Positions 42,145 through 49,927 of a stretch of 64,000 nucleotides of DNA are shown here, piece after piece. Location: positions 411,820 through 475,819 of the forward strand of contig NZ_VKOG01000003.1 of assembly GCF_007474545.1 (NCBI RefSeq), in the 5' to 3' direction. The notes under the pieces were generated by a model. It did not search any database. It worked only from the letters and a program-made list of their open reading frames with translations, and was not told the origin of the DNA. The position numbers and the translations under genes are program-made. How positions within the stretch are numbered: the first letter of the stretch is position 1; the number at the start of each line of letters is the position of its first letter. The stretch is from Chryseobacterium binzhouense (GTDB taxonomy: Bacteria; Bacteroidota; Bacteroidia; Flavobacteriales; Weeksellaceae).

Positions 42145-43092
42145 TTATTCTTTGATGAATTTTGTTGTCTTTGTGTTCCCGTCTCTGTCTATCATTTGTA
42201 AGATATAATTCCCTTTGGAAAAGCTGCTTACATTAAGATGTGTAGTTTCGGAAGTATTTTTTTGTGAATATATTTTTTGACCCACCATATTAAAGACATT
42301 AAGCTCTACCACATCACGGGAAGATTTTATGTACACAAAATCTTTTGCCGGGTTAGGATAAATTGATAAAGAATCATCCAATTCTACAGACTTAACACCA
42401 AGTGCATCTAAAGCATTAATTTTAACATACGAAAAATTTGCATTAGCCACACTTCCTGTTGACTGTAACCAGCATGCACTGAAAAGTGTTCCGTATCCTG
42501 CAGAAGAAGTTCCGGCAGCATGAGTGGAAGCAGAGCTTCCGTCACTTCCTGTATGTCGGATTTCTATTAAAAGATTGGTTCCGGTATACAGATAGGGAGT
42601 ATCAAAAACGATGTCAAAAGTAAAATTATTAGGATTTCCTCCGGCAGTTAACGATCCCGCCGGAATTACAAGGCTTCCTGAGCGAACCTGGGTTTGGGTT
42701 CCAACCACATTGGCTGCAAAATTAAGCTGTCTGTTAGCCGGATCTACACTGTTGCTCAGATAAATCTGATAATCCGAAAACGTAGTATTAGTTGCAGGCC
42801 ATGGATTTGATACAGTTGTTGGCAGCCGAAACGAAATTGAAGTGATGTATTTACCCGAAAGTGTGGTAAGCTGTGAATCATCAATTAATAACTGATTGCT
42901 TCTTGTACTGTTGGCAAGTGGTCCTAAAAATGCGCCAGTAACAAAGTTTTCAGGGACAACTTTAGAATTTTGAGCAAATGCATTTCCTGACGTAAAAAGA
43001 AGTATGAAAAAACAAATAAGCAAATTATATTGCTTGACCGCAAAAGTAAAATTGTTTTTTTGTGAATTAAAAATAAGTAAAGGTTTAATCAT
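42145..43092 (-). CDS. Secreted protein with type IX secretion (type A) sorting domain
   Basis: A 315-residue exported protein. The ATG at 43092 (MIKPLLIFNSQKNN) gives a signal peptide ending NAFAQ; upstream alternatives in the frame only add residues before it. The C-terminal 75 residues are a T9SS type A domain: SIYPNPAKDFVYIKS, LNVFNMVGQKIYSQ, LNVSSFSKGNYILQM and a terminal TTKFIKE. The Ser/Thr-rich middle part is of unknown function. The domain indicates export by the Por/Gld machinery and attachment at the cell surface or release. No partner gene is adjacent. Confidence 0.85.
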   Translation of the reverse strand: MIKPLLIFNSQKNNFTFAVKQYNLLICFFILLFTSGNAFAQNSKVVPENFVTGAFLGPLANSTRSNQLLIDDSQLTTLSGKYITSISFRLPTTVSNPWPATNTTFSDYQIYLSNSVDPANRQLNFAANVVGTQTQVRSGSLVIPAGSLTAGGNPNNFTFDIVFDTPYLYTGTNLLIEIRHTGSDGSSASTHAAGTSSAGYGTLFSACWLQSTGSVANANFSYVKINALDALGVKSVELDDSLSIYPNPAKDFVYIKSSRDVVELNVFNMVGQKIYSQKNTSETTHLNVSSFSKGNYILQMIDRDGNTKTTKFIKE

Positions 43093-43204
43093 AATGTGAA
43101 GTTTTTTATAATCAGTAAGATACAAAAAAATATTAATATTATGCATTGCATTCAAAATCACACATAGGTGTAAAAGATATATGCTGAAACCTGCTTCATA
43201 GAAC

Positions 43205-43231
43205 AAAAAAACCTCCGAAAATTTCGGAGGC
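43205..43231 (-). terminator. Intrinsic terminator of tig
   Basis: The 9-bp perfect stem CCTCCGAAA/TTTCGGAGG is followed by seven T on the minus strand, 23 bases past the tig stop. Confidence 0.85.
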
Positions 43232-43253
43232 TGATATTATATATGTAGAAAAA

Positions 43254-44588
43254 TTATTTCTTTAATTCTTCTAAAAACTCGTCATGAGAGATCTGAGTTT
43301 CTTTTTTTGTAGCTTTTTCAAGAATTACATCTTTCAATTTAGTCATCGCAACTTCAGAAGAAATCTGTCTTACCTGCTCCTGATCTTTTAACATTTCAAC
43401 AGCATATTTTTGAATTTCTTCATCTCCTAAATGATGAATTCCGTAAATTGCCAATTGATTTTTCACCAATTGCTCTGCCTGAGCCAAAACATCAGCATAA
43501 TCCAGCTGAATTTCGTTCTCACTCATCAGTTTACCTTCAATGATCTGATATTTTAACTGGTTTTTCTCAGCAGCAAGAATTTCTTTCGCCTGATCTTCAT
43601 TCTGGATGTTCTGATTAGAAAATAATAACCATTTTACCAGAAAATCTTCAGGAAGCTTTACTTCTTCTTTTTCAGAAACCTGCTCAAGAATTTTGTTTAC
43701 AAAATGTACATCTGCATTTTGCTGAAAATATTCATCCAATTCAGATTTTACTTTTTCTTTAAGCTCTTCTTCAGTTTTGATGTTTCCTTCACCATAAACT
43801 TTATCAAACAATTCCTGATTAAGCTCTGCAAGGTTCAAAGAATAAAAATCTTTTACTTTTACCTCAACCTCAGCATGGTGTAAATGTTCAGCTTCTTCTT
43901 TAGAAAATCCTAATTCTTTTGCTAAAGTTTCATCACCTGTAAGTGTTTCTTTAGAAACTTTTACAGACTCATCCATTTTCAATGACTTCACCAGCTTGAA
44001 AGCTGCTTTGTTTTCAGCAGTAATCGTAGCCATTTTCGGAGCGTGATTATGCTCTCCTTCTGCGCCTTTTTCAACTACCTGAGTAATTTCTAAAGAAACA
44101 TAAGAGTCTTTTGTAATTTTGTCTTGAGGAACCTGCTCAGCAAAACGTTTCTGCATGTTTTCAATACTCTTGCTGATTTCTTTTTCAGAAGCTTCTACTT
44201 TATAGTGTGGCGCTTCATATTTAGAAAGATCGATAGAAAATTCAGGCTCGAAACCTACTTCAAAAGCCACTTCCAGTTTCTCTGCATTATGATTAAAATC
44301 ATTTACAGGCTGCGGAACCGGCTGACCAACCAATCTCAACTTATTTTCGTTGATATAATTGTTCAAAGCATCAGAAACCTGCTTGTTGATCTCTTCAAAT
44401 GCAATACCTGCTTCATATTGCTTTCTTACCATACTTAAAGGCACTTTTCCTTTTCTGAAACCAGGAACCTGTGCGTTTTTCGCATAGTTAATCAATTGTT
44501 TTTCTACTTTATCTTTGTAGTCAGATTTTTCTAATGTAACTGTAAGCAATGCACTTACATCATCATGATTTTGAGCTGTAACGTTCAT
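43254..44588 (-). CDS. tig: Trigger factor
   Basis: A 444-residue ribosome-bound chaperone. The N-terminal ribosome-binding domain contains the signature VPGFRKGKVP (about 41-50). The C-terminal helical chaperone arms cover roughly 245-440. The middle segment (about 145-245) does not show the FKBP consensus of E. coli trigger factor (no DFxGxxDG or PGFE) and contains an HNHAPK stretch, so the prolyl-isomerase domain is degenerate or altered. A TATTTTTG box at 44611-44618 lies about 22 bases upstream of the ATG. Confidence 0.92.
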   Translation of the reverse strand: MNVTAQNHDDVSALLTVTLEKSDYKDKVEKQLINYAKNAQVPGFRKGKVPLSMVRKQYEAGIAFEEINKQVSDALNNYINENKLRLVGQPVPQPVNDFNHNAEKLEVAFEVGFEPEFSIDLSKYEAPHYKVEASEKEISKSIENMQKRFAEQVPQDKITKDSYVSLEITQVVEKGAEGEHNHAPKMATITAENKAAFKLVKSLKMDESVKVSKETLTGDETLAKELGFSKEEAEHLHHAEVEVKVKDFYSLNLAELNQELFDKVYGEGNIKTEEELKEKVKSELDEYFQQNADVHFVNKILEQVSEKEEVKLPEDFLVKWLLFSNQNIQNEDQAKEILAAEKNQLKYQIIEGKLMSENEIQLDYADVLAQAEQLVKNQLAIYGIHHLGDEEIQKYAVEMLKDQEQVRQISSEVAMTKLKDVILEKATKKETQISHDEFLEELKK

Positions 44589-44610
44589 TATCGATTAAAA
44601 TTTTAGGTTG

Positions 44611-44618
44611 CAAAAATA
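44611..44618 (-). promoter_or_regulatory. -7 promoter box of tig
   Basis: TATTTTTG on the minus strand fits TAnnTTTG, 22 bases before the tig ATG. Confidence 0.5.
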
Positions 44619-45020
44619 TGAATTTTTTATTAAAATAAGTCATTCATTTTATTATAATAAGTTAAAATACGGCTCTGCACTAAAAAACAGTTGGTAAAAC
44701 CTTTGTAAACACAATTATTATGATACTTCTACTTTTTAAAATCACATACATTCAGGTGTAAATTCATCCGAGAACTATAACATTGTGTGTTTCTTAAAAT
44801 GAAGGTATTCCTAAATTTTTTGAATTTTGATTTAATTTAAAATAAAATTGATTATCCTTTATTAATCATAATGCTTTATTAAACATAAAAGGATCACTAA
44901 GATTCTTTTATATATAAACAATTCTTTATTTCGCAAAAGCGTTTGACTTCATCGAACCTTAGATCCACTCAGCAAAGAACTCAAAATGTTTCAGTCATGA
45001 TAAGTTATGGACAATCATTA

Positions 45021-45052
45021 AAAAAAAACGCTCCCAAATTCATGGAAGCGTA
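45021..45052 (-). terminator. Intrinsic terminator of ychF
   Basis: The stem ACGCTTCCA/TGGGAGCGT (one mismatch, 6-base loop) is followed by eight T on the minus strand. Confidence 0.75.
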
Positions 45053-45085
45053 TTTAAAATATTATATAACTAACTTTTAATATTT

Positions 45086-46177
45086 TTAAACATTAAATCT
45101 GAAATGCATAATATCACCGTCCTGCACGATGTATTCTTTACCTTCTACGGAAAGTTTTCCGGCTTCTTTTACTTTTGCTTCTGAACCGTAATTCACGTAA
45201 TCATTATACTTAATAACTTCTGCACGGATAAAACCTTTTTCAAAATCGGTATGAATAACGCCTGCAGCTTGAGGAGCCGTCCAACCCTGCCCGATCGTCC
45301 AGGCTCTAACTTCTTTTACACCCGCCGTAAAATACGTCTGAAGCTTTAGCAAATCATAAGCTTTTCTTATCAAACGATTAACTCCGGGTTCTGTAAGACC
45401 TAATTCGTCAAGAAAAATTTCTCTTTCTTCATAGGTTTCCAGTTCGTTGATATCGGCTTCAATCTGAGCTGCCAAAACAACAGTTTCAGCACCTTCATTT
45501 TTTGCCATTTCTTCAATCTTCCCAACCCACTCGTTTCCGTTCTTTATAGAATTTTCATCCACATTACAAACATACAACACCGGCTTGTTAGTCAAAAGCT
45601 GAACATCGCCAATGATAGATTTTGTCAGATCATCAACTGCAAATTCTCTTGCATTTCTACCGTCTTCAAGATGTTTTTGTAACTTTTGAAGTGTTTCATA
45701 AGTCAGAATATCTTCTTTTTTTCCGGATTTGATAAACTTCTTTGCTTTTTCAACAGCTTTTCCCACTGTTTCCATGTCTTTCAGCTGAAGTTCAATATCT
45801 ATAATTTCTTTATCTCTTAACGGATCTACAGAGCCTTCAACATGCACAATATTTCCGTTATCAAAACATCTTAAAACATGGATAATCGCCTCACACTCAC
45901 GAATATTGGCAAGAAACTGATTTCCCAAACCTTCTCCTTTACTGGCCCCTTTCACAAGACCTGCAATATCTACAATCTCTACAACGGCAGGCAAAACTCT
46001 TTCAGGATTTACCAGCTTTTCAAGTTCGAATAATCTATGATCCGGTACAGAAACCGTTCCTAAATTCGGCTCGATGGTACAGAAAGGATAATTCGCCGAT
46101 TGTGCTTTAGCATTGCTCAAGCAGTTAAAAAGAGTTGATTTACCTACATTCGGTAAGCCTACGATTCCACATTTCAT
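45086..46177 (-). CDS. ychF: Redox-regulated ATPase YchF (Obg-like)
   Basis: A 363-residue translation-associated P-loop ATPase. G1 GLPNVGKSTLFN (about 7-18) and DIAGLVKGASKGEGLGNQF are typical. The nucleotide-specificity position reads CNVDEN rather than NKxD, the YchF-type change that favours ATP over GTP. A coiled-coil insertion and the C-terminal TGS domain (FTAGVKEVRAWTIGQGWTAP) follow. A TATATTTG box at 46241-46248 is 63 bases upstream, with a repetitive AAAGTTT leader between. Confidence 0.96.
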   Translation of the reverse strand: MKCGIVGLPNVGKSTLFNCLSNAKAQSANYPFCTIEPNLGTVSVPDHRLFELEKLVNPERVLPAVVEIVDIAGLVKGASKGEGLGNQFLANIRECEAIIHVLRCFDNGNIVHVEGSVDPLRDKEIIDIELQLKDMETVGKAVEKAKKFIKSGKKEDILTYETLQKLQKHLEDGRNAREFAVDDLTKSIIGDVQLLTNKPVLYVCNVDENSIKNGNEWVGKIEEMAKNEGAETVVLAAQIEADINELETYEEREIFLDELGLTEPGVNRLIRKAYDLLKLQTYFTAGVKEVRAWTIGQGWTAPQAAGVIHTDFEKGFIRAEVIKYNDYVNYGSEAKVKEAGKLSVEGKEYIVQDGDIMHFRFNV

Positions 46178-46240
46178 AACGTTAGATTCAAAGTTTGGGT
46201 TTAAAGTTTAAGGCTGTTTTTACCTTTCGCTTTCAGCGTG

Positions 46241-46248
46241 CAAATATA
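46241..46248 (-). promoter_or_regulatory. -7 promoter box of ychF
   Basis: TATATTTG on the minus strand. The 63-base leader contains two AAAGTTT copies. This box lies downstream of the OLD-like gene, so ychF does not depend on it. Confidence 0.45.
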
Positions 46249-46276
46249 GTTATTTTGCGGCGTATTAAAAAATGAT

Positions 46277-48247
46277 TTACTTATAATTGGATTTTTGGAT
46301 GAAGTTGTACATTTCATGAGTAATAGAAACAATTTTATCATTGTCTTTAAAATCATCCCAAGTGATTTCTTCTTTTTCTGTCAATTCTAAAACTTTATAA
46401 CTTACTTCAGACTTATTCATCAAAGTTCCTTCAGCTTTATCCCAAATTTTATTTAATTCAGGAACATTTGCTTTAATATTTTTCAAGAGTTTTCCAATAT
46501 ATGAATCTTTATAAGTTTCTTCCTTTTTCCTTTTTAGAGAATTCGATATTAGATTCTGAATTCTTTCAATTTCTTCTTTTGTTTTTACTTTTCTTTTGTT
46601 ACAAAAATGAATTAAGATTTTATCCCAGACTTTAAACGGTAATACATTTTCTATTTCTTTATAATCTTTAGTAGTTTGATAAATAAAATTTTCATTTTCA
46701 TCTGCTATCTGCTGATAAATTTGATGTTTATTATCCTTGTATTCACCGTCATAATCAGAAATCAAGAATATCTTATTATTAATTGAAAAAGCATTAATTT
46801 TTTCTTTCAATTCTTCTTCATCAAAATTATAGTGGTCAATATTACTTCCAGCATATTCAATAAAAGCAAATTCAATATCTTCTTTGGGATAAGTAATCTT
46901 TTTATCTCTACAGTATGCCTTCAAAAATGCTTTCAGATAATTGCGGTCGGAAATTCCTTCAACCCAAATTGAACAGTTTGCAAGAAACACTGAAGAATTA
47001 GTAACTCCTAAATATTGTAGTGCGGAATTATCTCCATGATTAACATTTTTTATTACAAACTTATCCTTATTAACCTTATTAAAAAGGAAAACAGAGACAT
47101 CGTCCTTTTCAATGGTAAGATCCAAAAAGTGATTGGAATGTGTAGAAATAAAATAAGTTAGATTTTTTTCTTTTAGGAATGGGTTTGTGGTAATTTGCTC
47201 TAAAAATAAGCGCTGCATTCCGGGATGAAGATTTATTTCCGGTTCATCAATAAAAATTAGACTGTCGTTCTCACAAGTATAAATTTTATACATCAAAATA
47301 AACAATGCCTGAATCCCATCCCCTAATTGATGCAAATCATTACTTTCTCCATCTATATACACATTAATTATTTCTGAATCATCTTTACCATCATGCTTAT
47401 CATAAATATTAAATTTTGCAACAATTTCTATTTTCTTATTTTGGAAAAAATTTTCTGACAGAAATTCTTCAAATTTTTCGAAAGATTCTCTTTTCTCTTT
47501 TATATCGTTTCTGGTGTTGACAATTTGATAATATAAATCTAAACCTGTGAAAATTTCAATCTTTTCATCTGATTTTAATTTATGAGTATGGGAAATTGTT
47601 TGTTTAAATATATCTTTTGAAATTTTTGAGTAATTATCATCATCTTTACTTTCAAAAAGAGAATGGGCAGTTCTTAAAGTTGGTAAGAAAATATTTTTAA
47701 CATTTCCAATTTTATTATTTAATATCTCACTCAGTTTATTATTTAATTGATTTAAATAATAAAAATTATCAGATGATATTTGTTTGCCTATTAAACTAGA
47801 ATAATTACTTAATACAGCATTGGAAAAATACCTCACATGAAAGTTTAAAACACTATTATTATGGTTCAAAATTTTGTTTACGATTCTTAACGATAACCTT
47901 TCTGAAAAATCAAAAAGTATAAACTGTATTTGATTATCTTGTAAAATATTTTTAAACTCTGATGTAAATGGATTGTCATTACGTAAAAAGAATCCTTTGA
48001 ACGCAATAGAATTAAGAAATTCATTATATTTTATAGCTAATTTTTGAATTTTATCTATGTCAAAAATTTGATATTCAAGGTTAGTGAATAGATTTCTAAT
48101 AAACCTGCTTTTACCACTATTATTTGCTCCTATGAAAAGATTAATATTAGAGGAATCTCGCAAGAAATTAAGTGCAGAATTGTTTTCATTAAAATAACTT
48201 TCAAAACCATTTTTGCTTGGGAAGATAATATCGAACTTCTCACTCAT
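46277..48247 (-). CDS. OLD-family-like AAA ATPase/TOPRIM nuclease, candidate phage defence gene
   Basis: A 656-residue protein with ABC/SMC-type ATPase and C-terminal TOPRIM nuclease domains, as in OLD-family proteins. Walker A is GANNSGKS (40-47). The ABC-signature region LGDGIQALFIL is followed by Walker B LIFIDEPEINLHPGMQ near 335. The TOPRIM motifs are WVEGISDRNYLKAF (Glu near 430) and ISDYDGEY (Asp pair near 497-499), then EIENVLPFKVW. The start is set at the ATG 48247, preceded by a TATTTTTG box (48264-48271); the longer frame would include that box. No GajB-like helicase or other partner is adjacent. Its A/T richness exceeds that of its neighbours, suggesting transfer. Confidence 0.8.
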   Translation of the reverse strand: MSEKFDIIFPSKNGFESYFNENNSALNFLRDSSNINLFIGANNSGKSRFIRNLFTNLEYQIFDIDKIQKLAIKYNEFLNSIAFKGFFLRNDNPFTSEFKNILQDNQIQFILFDFSERLSLRIVNKILNHNNSVLNFHVRYFSNAVLSNYSSLIGKQISSDNFYYLNQLNNKLSEILNNKIGNVKNIFLPTLRTAHSLFESKDDDNYSKISKDIFKQTISHTHKLKSDEKIEIFTGLDLYYQIVNTRNDIKEKRESFEKFEEFLSENFFQNKKIEIVAKFNIYDKHDGKDDSEIINVYIDGESNDLHQLGDGIQALFILMYKIYTCENDSLIFIDEPEINLHPGMQRLFLEQITTNPFLKEKNLTYFISTHSNHFLDLTIEKDDVSVFLFNKVNKDKFVIKNVNHGDNSALQYLGVTNSSVFLANCSIWVEGISDRNYLKAFLKAYCRDKKITYPKEDIEFAFIEYAGSNIDHYNFDEEELKEKINAFSINNKIFLISDYDGEYKDNKHQIYQQIADENENFIYQTTKDYKEIENVLPFKVWDKILIHFCNKRKVKTKEEIERIQNLISNSLKRKKEETYKDSYIGKLLKNIKANVPELNKIWDKAEGTLMNKSEVSYKVLELTEKEEITWDDFKDNDKIVSITHEMYNFIQKSNYK

Positions 48248-48263
48248 AATTTTTAGTTTTTTC

Positions 48264-48271
48264 CAAAAATA
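48264..48271 (-). promoter_or_regulatory. -7 box of the OLD-like gene
   Basis: TATTTTTG on the minus strand, 16 bases before the ATG at 48247. It shows that the gene has its own transcription start after the ferritin terminator. Confidence 0.45.
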
Positions 48272-48286
48272 CCAAAAGTAAATCAC

Positions 48287-48319
48287 AAAAAAAATCTGCC
48301 AAGAATTTTGACAGATTTT
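48287..48319 (-). terminator. Intrinsic terminator of the ferritin gene
   Basis: The stem AAAATCTGTCA/TGGCAGATTTT (one G-T pair) is followed by a T run on the minus strand, 26 bases past the stop at 48346. Confidence 0.8.
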
Positions 48320-48345
48320 CAGAAATAATTTTAATATTGTTATCT

Positions 48346-48897
48346 TTAAGGATTGTCTCCTGTTGCATCCTGCGCCAAAGGAACATCATTGGGTGCAGAT
48401 TCCAGTGCTTTGTCTAATGTAAATAATGATTCGTTAGATGCCTGATCACCTCCTGCAATTTTCAGCTTATCAATAAGATCTTGGGCTAAAGTTTCTTCTT
48501 CGATCTGTTCCTGCACAAACCACTGCATAAAGTTCCATGTTGCCCAGTCTTTTTCATCCAGTGCTCTGTCAACCAATTTATAAATAGACGTCGTATTATC
48601 AACCTCATGCCTGAAAACATTGTCGAAACATTCCGTTAGAGACTGCGGATCATCGGGAGGAGCCGGAATCATATCAACTTTTGGTTTTCCGCCACGGTTA
48701 AGGACATATTCCATAAATTTTATAGAATGGTTTCTTTCCTCCTGCGCATGACGGTACAGAAAATTAGCAATTCCCTGATATCCTTTGTCATCTGCCCATA
48801 TTCCGTAAGATAAAAATGTGTGGGAAGCATGAATTTCTTTATTCATCTGATCACTCAGTGCTTTTTCCATTGCAGGTGAAAGTCTGTTGGTATTCAT
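48346..48897 (-). CDS. Ferritin (non-haem)
   Basis: A 183-residue iron-storage protein that oxidises Fe(II) and stores ferric mineral in a 24-mer. Ferroxidase ligands are visible: Glu21 in NKEIHASHTFLSYGIW, the E-E-x-x-H pattern in HAQEERNHSIKFMEY, Glu in CFDNVFRHEVDNT, and QEQIEEETLA. It is slightly longer than E. coli FtnA because of a C-terminal tail. Standard ferritin helices are continuous. A strong terminator follows. Confidence 0.93.
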   Translation of the reverse strand: MNTNRLSPAMEKALSDQMNKEIHASHTFLSYGIWADDKGYQGIANFLYRHAQEERNHSIKFMEYVLNRGGKPKVDMIPAPPDDPQSLTECFDNVFRHEVDNTTSIYKLVDRALDEKDWATWNFMQWFVQEQIEEETLAQDLIDKLKIAGGDQASNESLFTLDKALESAPNDVPLAQDATGDNP

Positions 48898-49082
48898 AAT
48901 TGTATATTTTATTGTGATTATGATTAAAAATACAAAAATGATTCCCTGAAGGTAATTTTAACGAAAATTTAAACATCAGTAGAAATAATCATCTATATTA
49001 CAGATAATTACGAATATAATTTATAGTTAGTCTAAAATAAAAAAGCGAATATCAGTTTAGTCAGTAAAACAATGAAAACAGA

Positions 49083-49793
49083 TTATTTATTTCTTTTTAT
49101 TAGTTTAGCCAAGTACGAATCATCATCCTGTGCCAGCTTCTCTATTATAAAGCCATTATTTTCAGCAGCATTTTTTAAAGTATTAAAATCAAGATAAAGC
49201 CATTTTATAGGATCTTCTGACTGACCTTTGTAATGAACAATGTAATCTAGTTCTCCGTAATAGCCTTCAGCGGGAATATAAACTCCGCCATCTTCATCCT
49301 CATCAAACATATAAAGAATATCTGTGCTGTCGATCAATATTTGTCCGCTGTTATTGAGCAGCAAATGAAGCTTCTGAAGGTAAATATCAATTACTTTCAG
49401 ACTTTGAAAAATTCCGGTTCCGTTCATTAGCAGAAGAATAGTATCGTATGTTTCTCCTGAAAATTCAAGCATATTCTTCGCAACAGCGTGTTTAATTCCT
49501 CTCAGTCTGCAAACCTCAACTGATTTTGGCGAAATATCTAATGCAGTAACCTCTAAATTTCTTTCATTCTGAAGATATAATGAATGCGAACCCGCTCCAG
49601 CTCCGATGTCCAGTATCTTTCCTGAAGATAATTGCAAAGCTTTTTTTTCGATTGTATTCATCATTTCAAAGTCTCTGAAAAGATATGCTACCGGAAGTTC
49701 ATCCAGTTCAGAAATTGAGGTTTCAGTCTGCAGATCTTCAGGATTTTCATTGTGAAAATAATCCCATATTGCCTGTCCCATTAAATCTTTCAT
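49083..49793 (-). CDS. Class I SAM-dependent methyltransferase
   Basis: A 236-residue cytoplasmic methyltransferase of unknown substrate. Motif I is ILDIGAGAGSHSLYLQ, followed by VTALDISPKSVEVCRLRG and YDTILLLMNGTGIF in post-I and motif II positions. I chose the ATG at 49793 because a TATCTTTG box (49812-49819) lies 18 bases upstream, whereas the longer frame starts inside that box. It is a single gene divergent from the GH5 gene. Confidence 0.82.
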   Translation of the reverse strand: MKDLMGQAIWDYFHNENPEDLQTETSISELDELPVAYLFRDFEMMNTIEKKALQLSSGKILDIGAGAGSHSLYLQNERNLEVTALDISPKSVEVCRLRGIKHAVAKNMLEFSGETYDTILLLMNGTGIFQSLKVIDIYLQKLHLLLNNSGQILIDSTDILYMFDEDEDGGVYIPAEGYYGELDYIVHYKGQSEDPIKWLYLDFNTLKNAAENNGFIIEKLAQDDDSYLAKLIKRNK

Positions 49794-49811
49794 AAATAAA
49801 TATATAATCTG

Positions 49812-49819
49812 CAAAGATA
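49812..49819 (-). promoter_or_regulatory. -7 promoter box of the methyltransferase gene
   Basis: TATCTTTG on the minus strand, 18 bases before the ATG at 49793. It decides the start codon. Confidence 0.55.
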
Positions 49820-49866
49820 ATAATGTATCGTTTCATTGATTTTAATTTCAAACAAAATATTTTAAA

Positions 49867-49874
49867 TATATTTG
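49867..49874 (+). promoter_or_regulatory. -7 promoter box of the GH5 gene
   Basis: TATATTTG, 53 bases before the ATG at 49928, back to back with the methyltransferase promoter. Confidence 0.5.
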
Positions 49875-49927
49875 TAATTATCTAAAATTCTAAAAAATAA
49901 CAATCACCCAATTTTAAACAAATTACT

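Larger units (their letters stand above)
44589..45085. other. 497-base intergenic region
   Basis: Between tig and ychF. It contains the tig promoter box (44611-44618), the ychF terminator (45021-45052) and a central AT-rich stretch of about 400 bases without open reading frames longer than about 15 codons. I found no tRNA, riboswitch or repeat; an unrecognised small RNA cannot be excluded. Confidence 0.5.

Noticed and set aside
46277-48247. Gabija system (GajA)
   Set aside because: No UvrD-like GajB gene is adjacent in either direction, so the gene is reported only as OLD-like.
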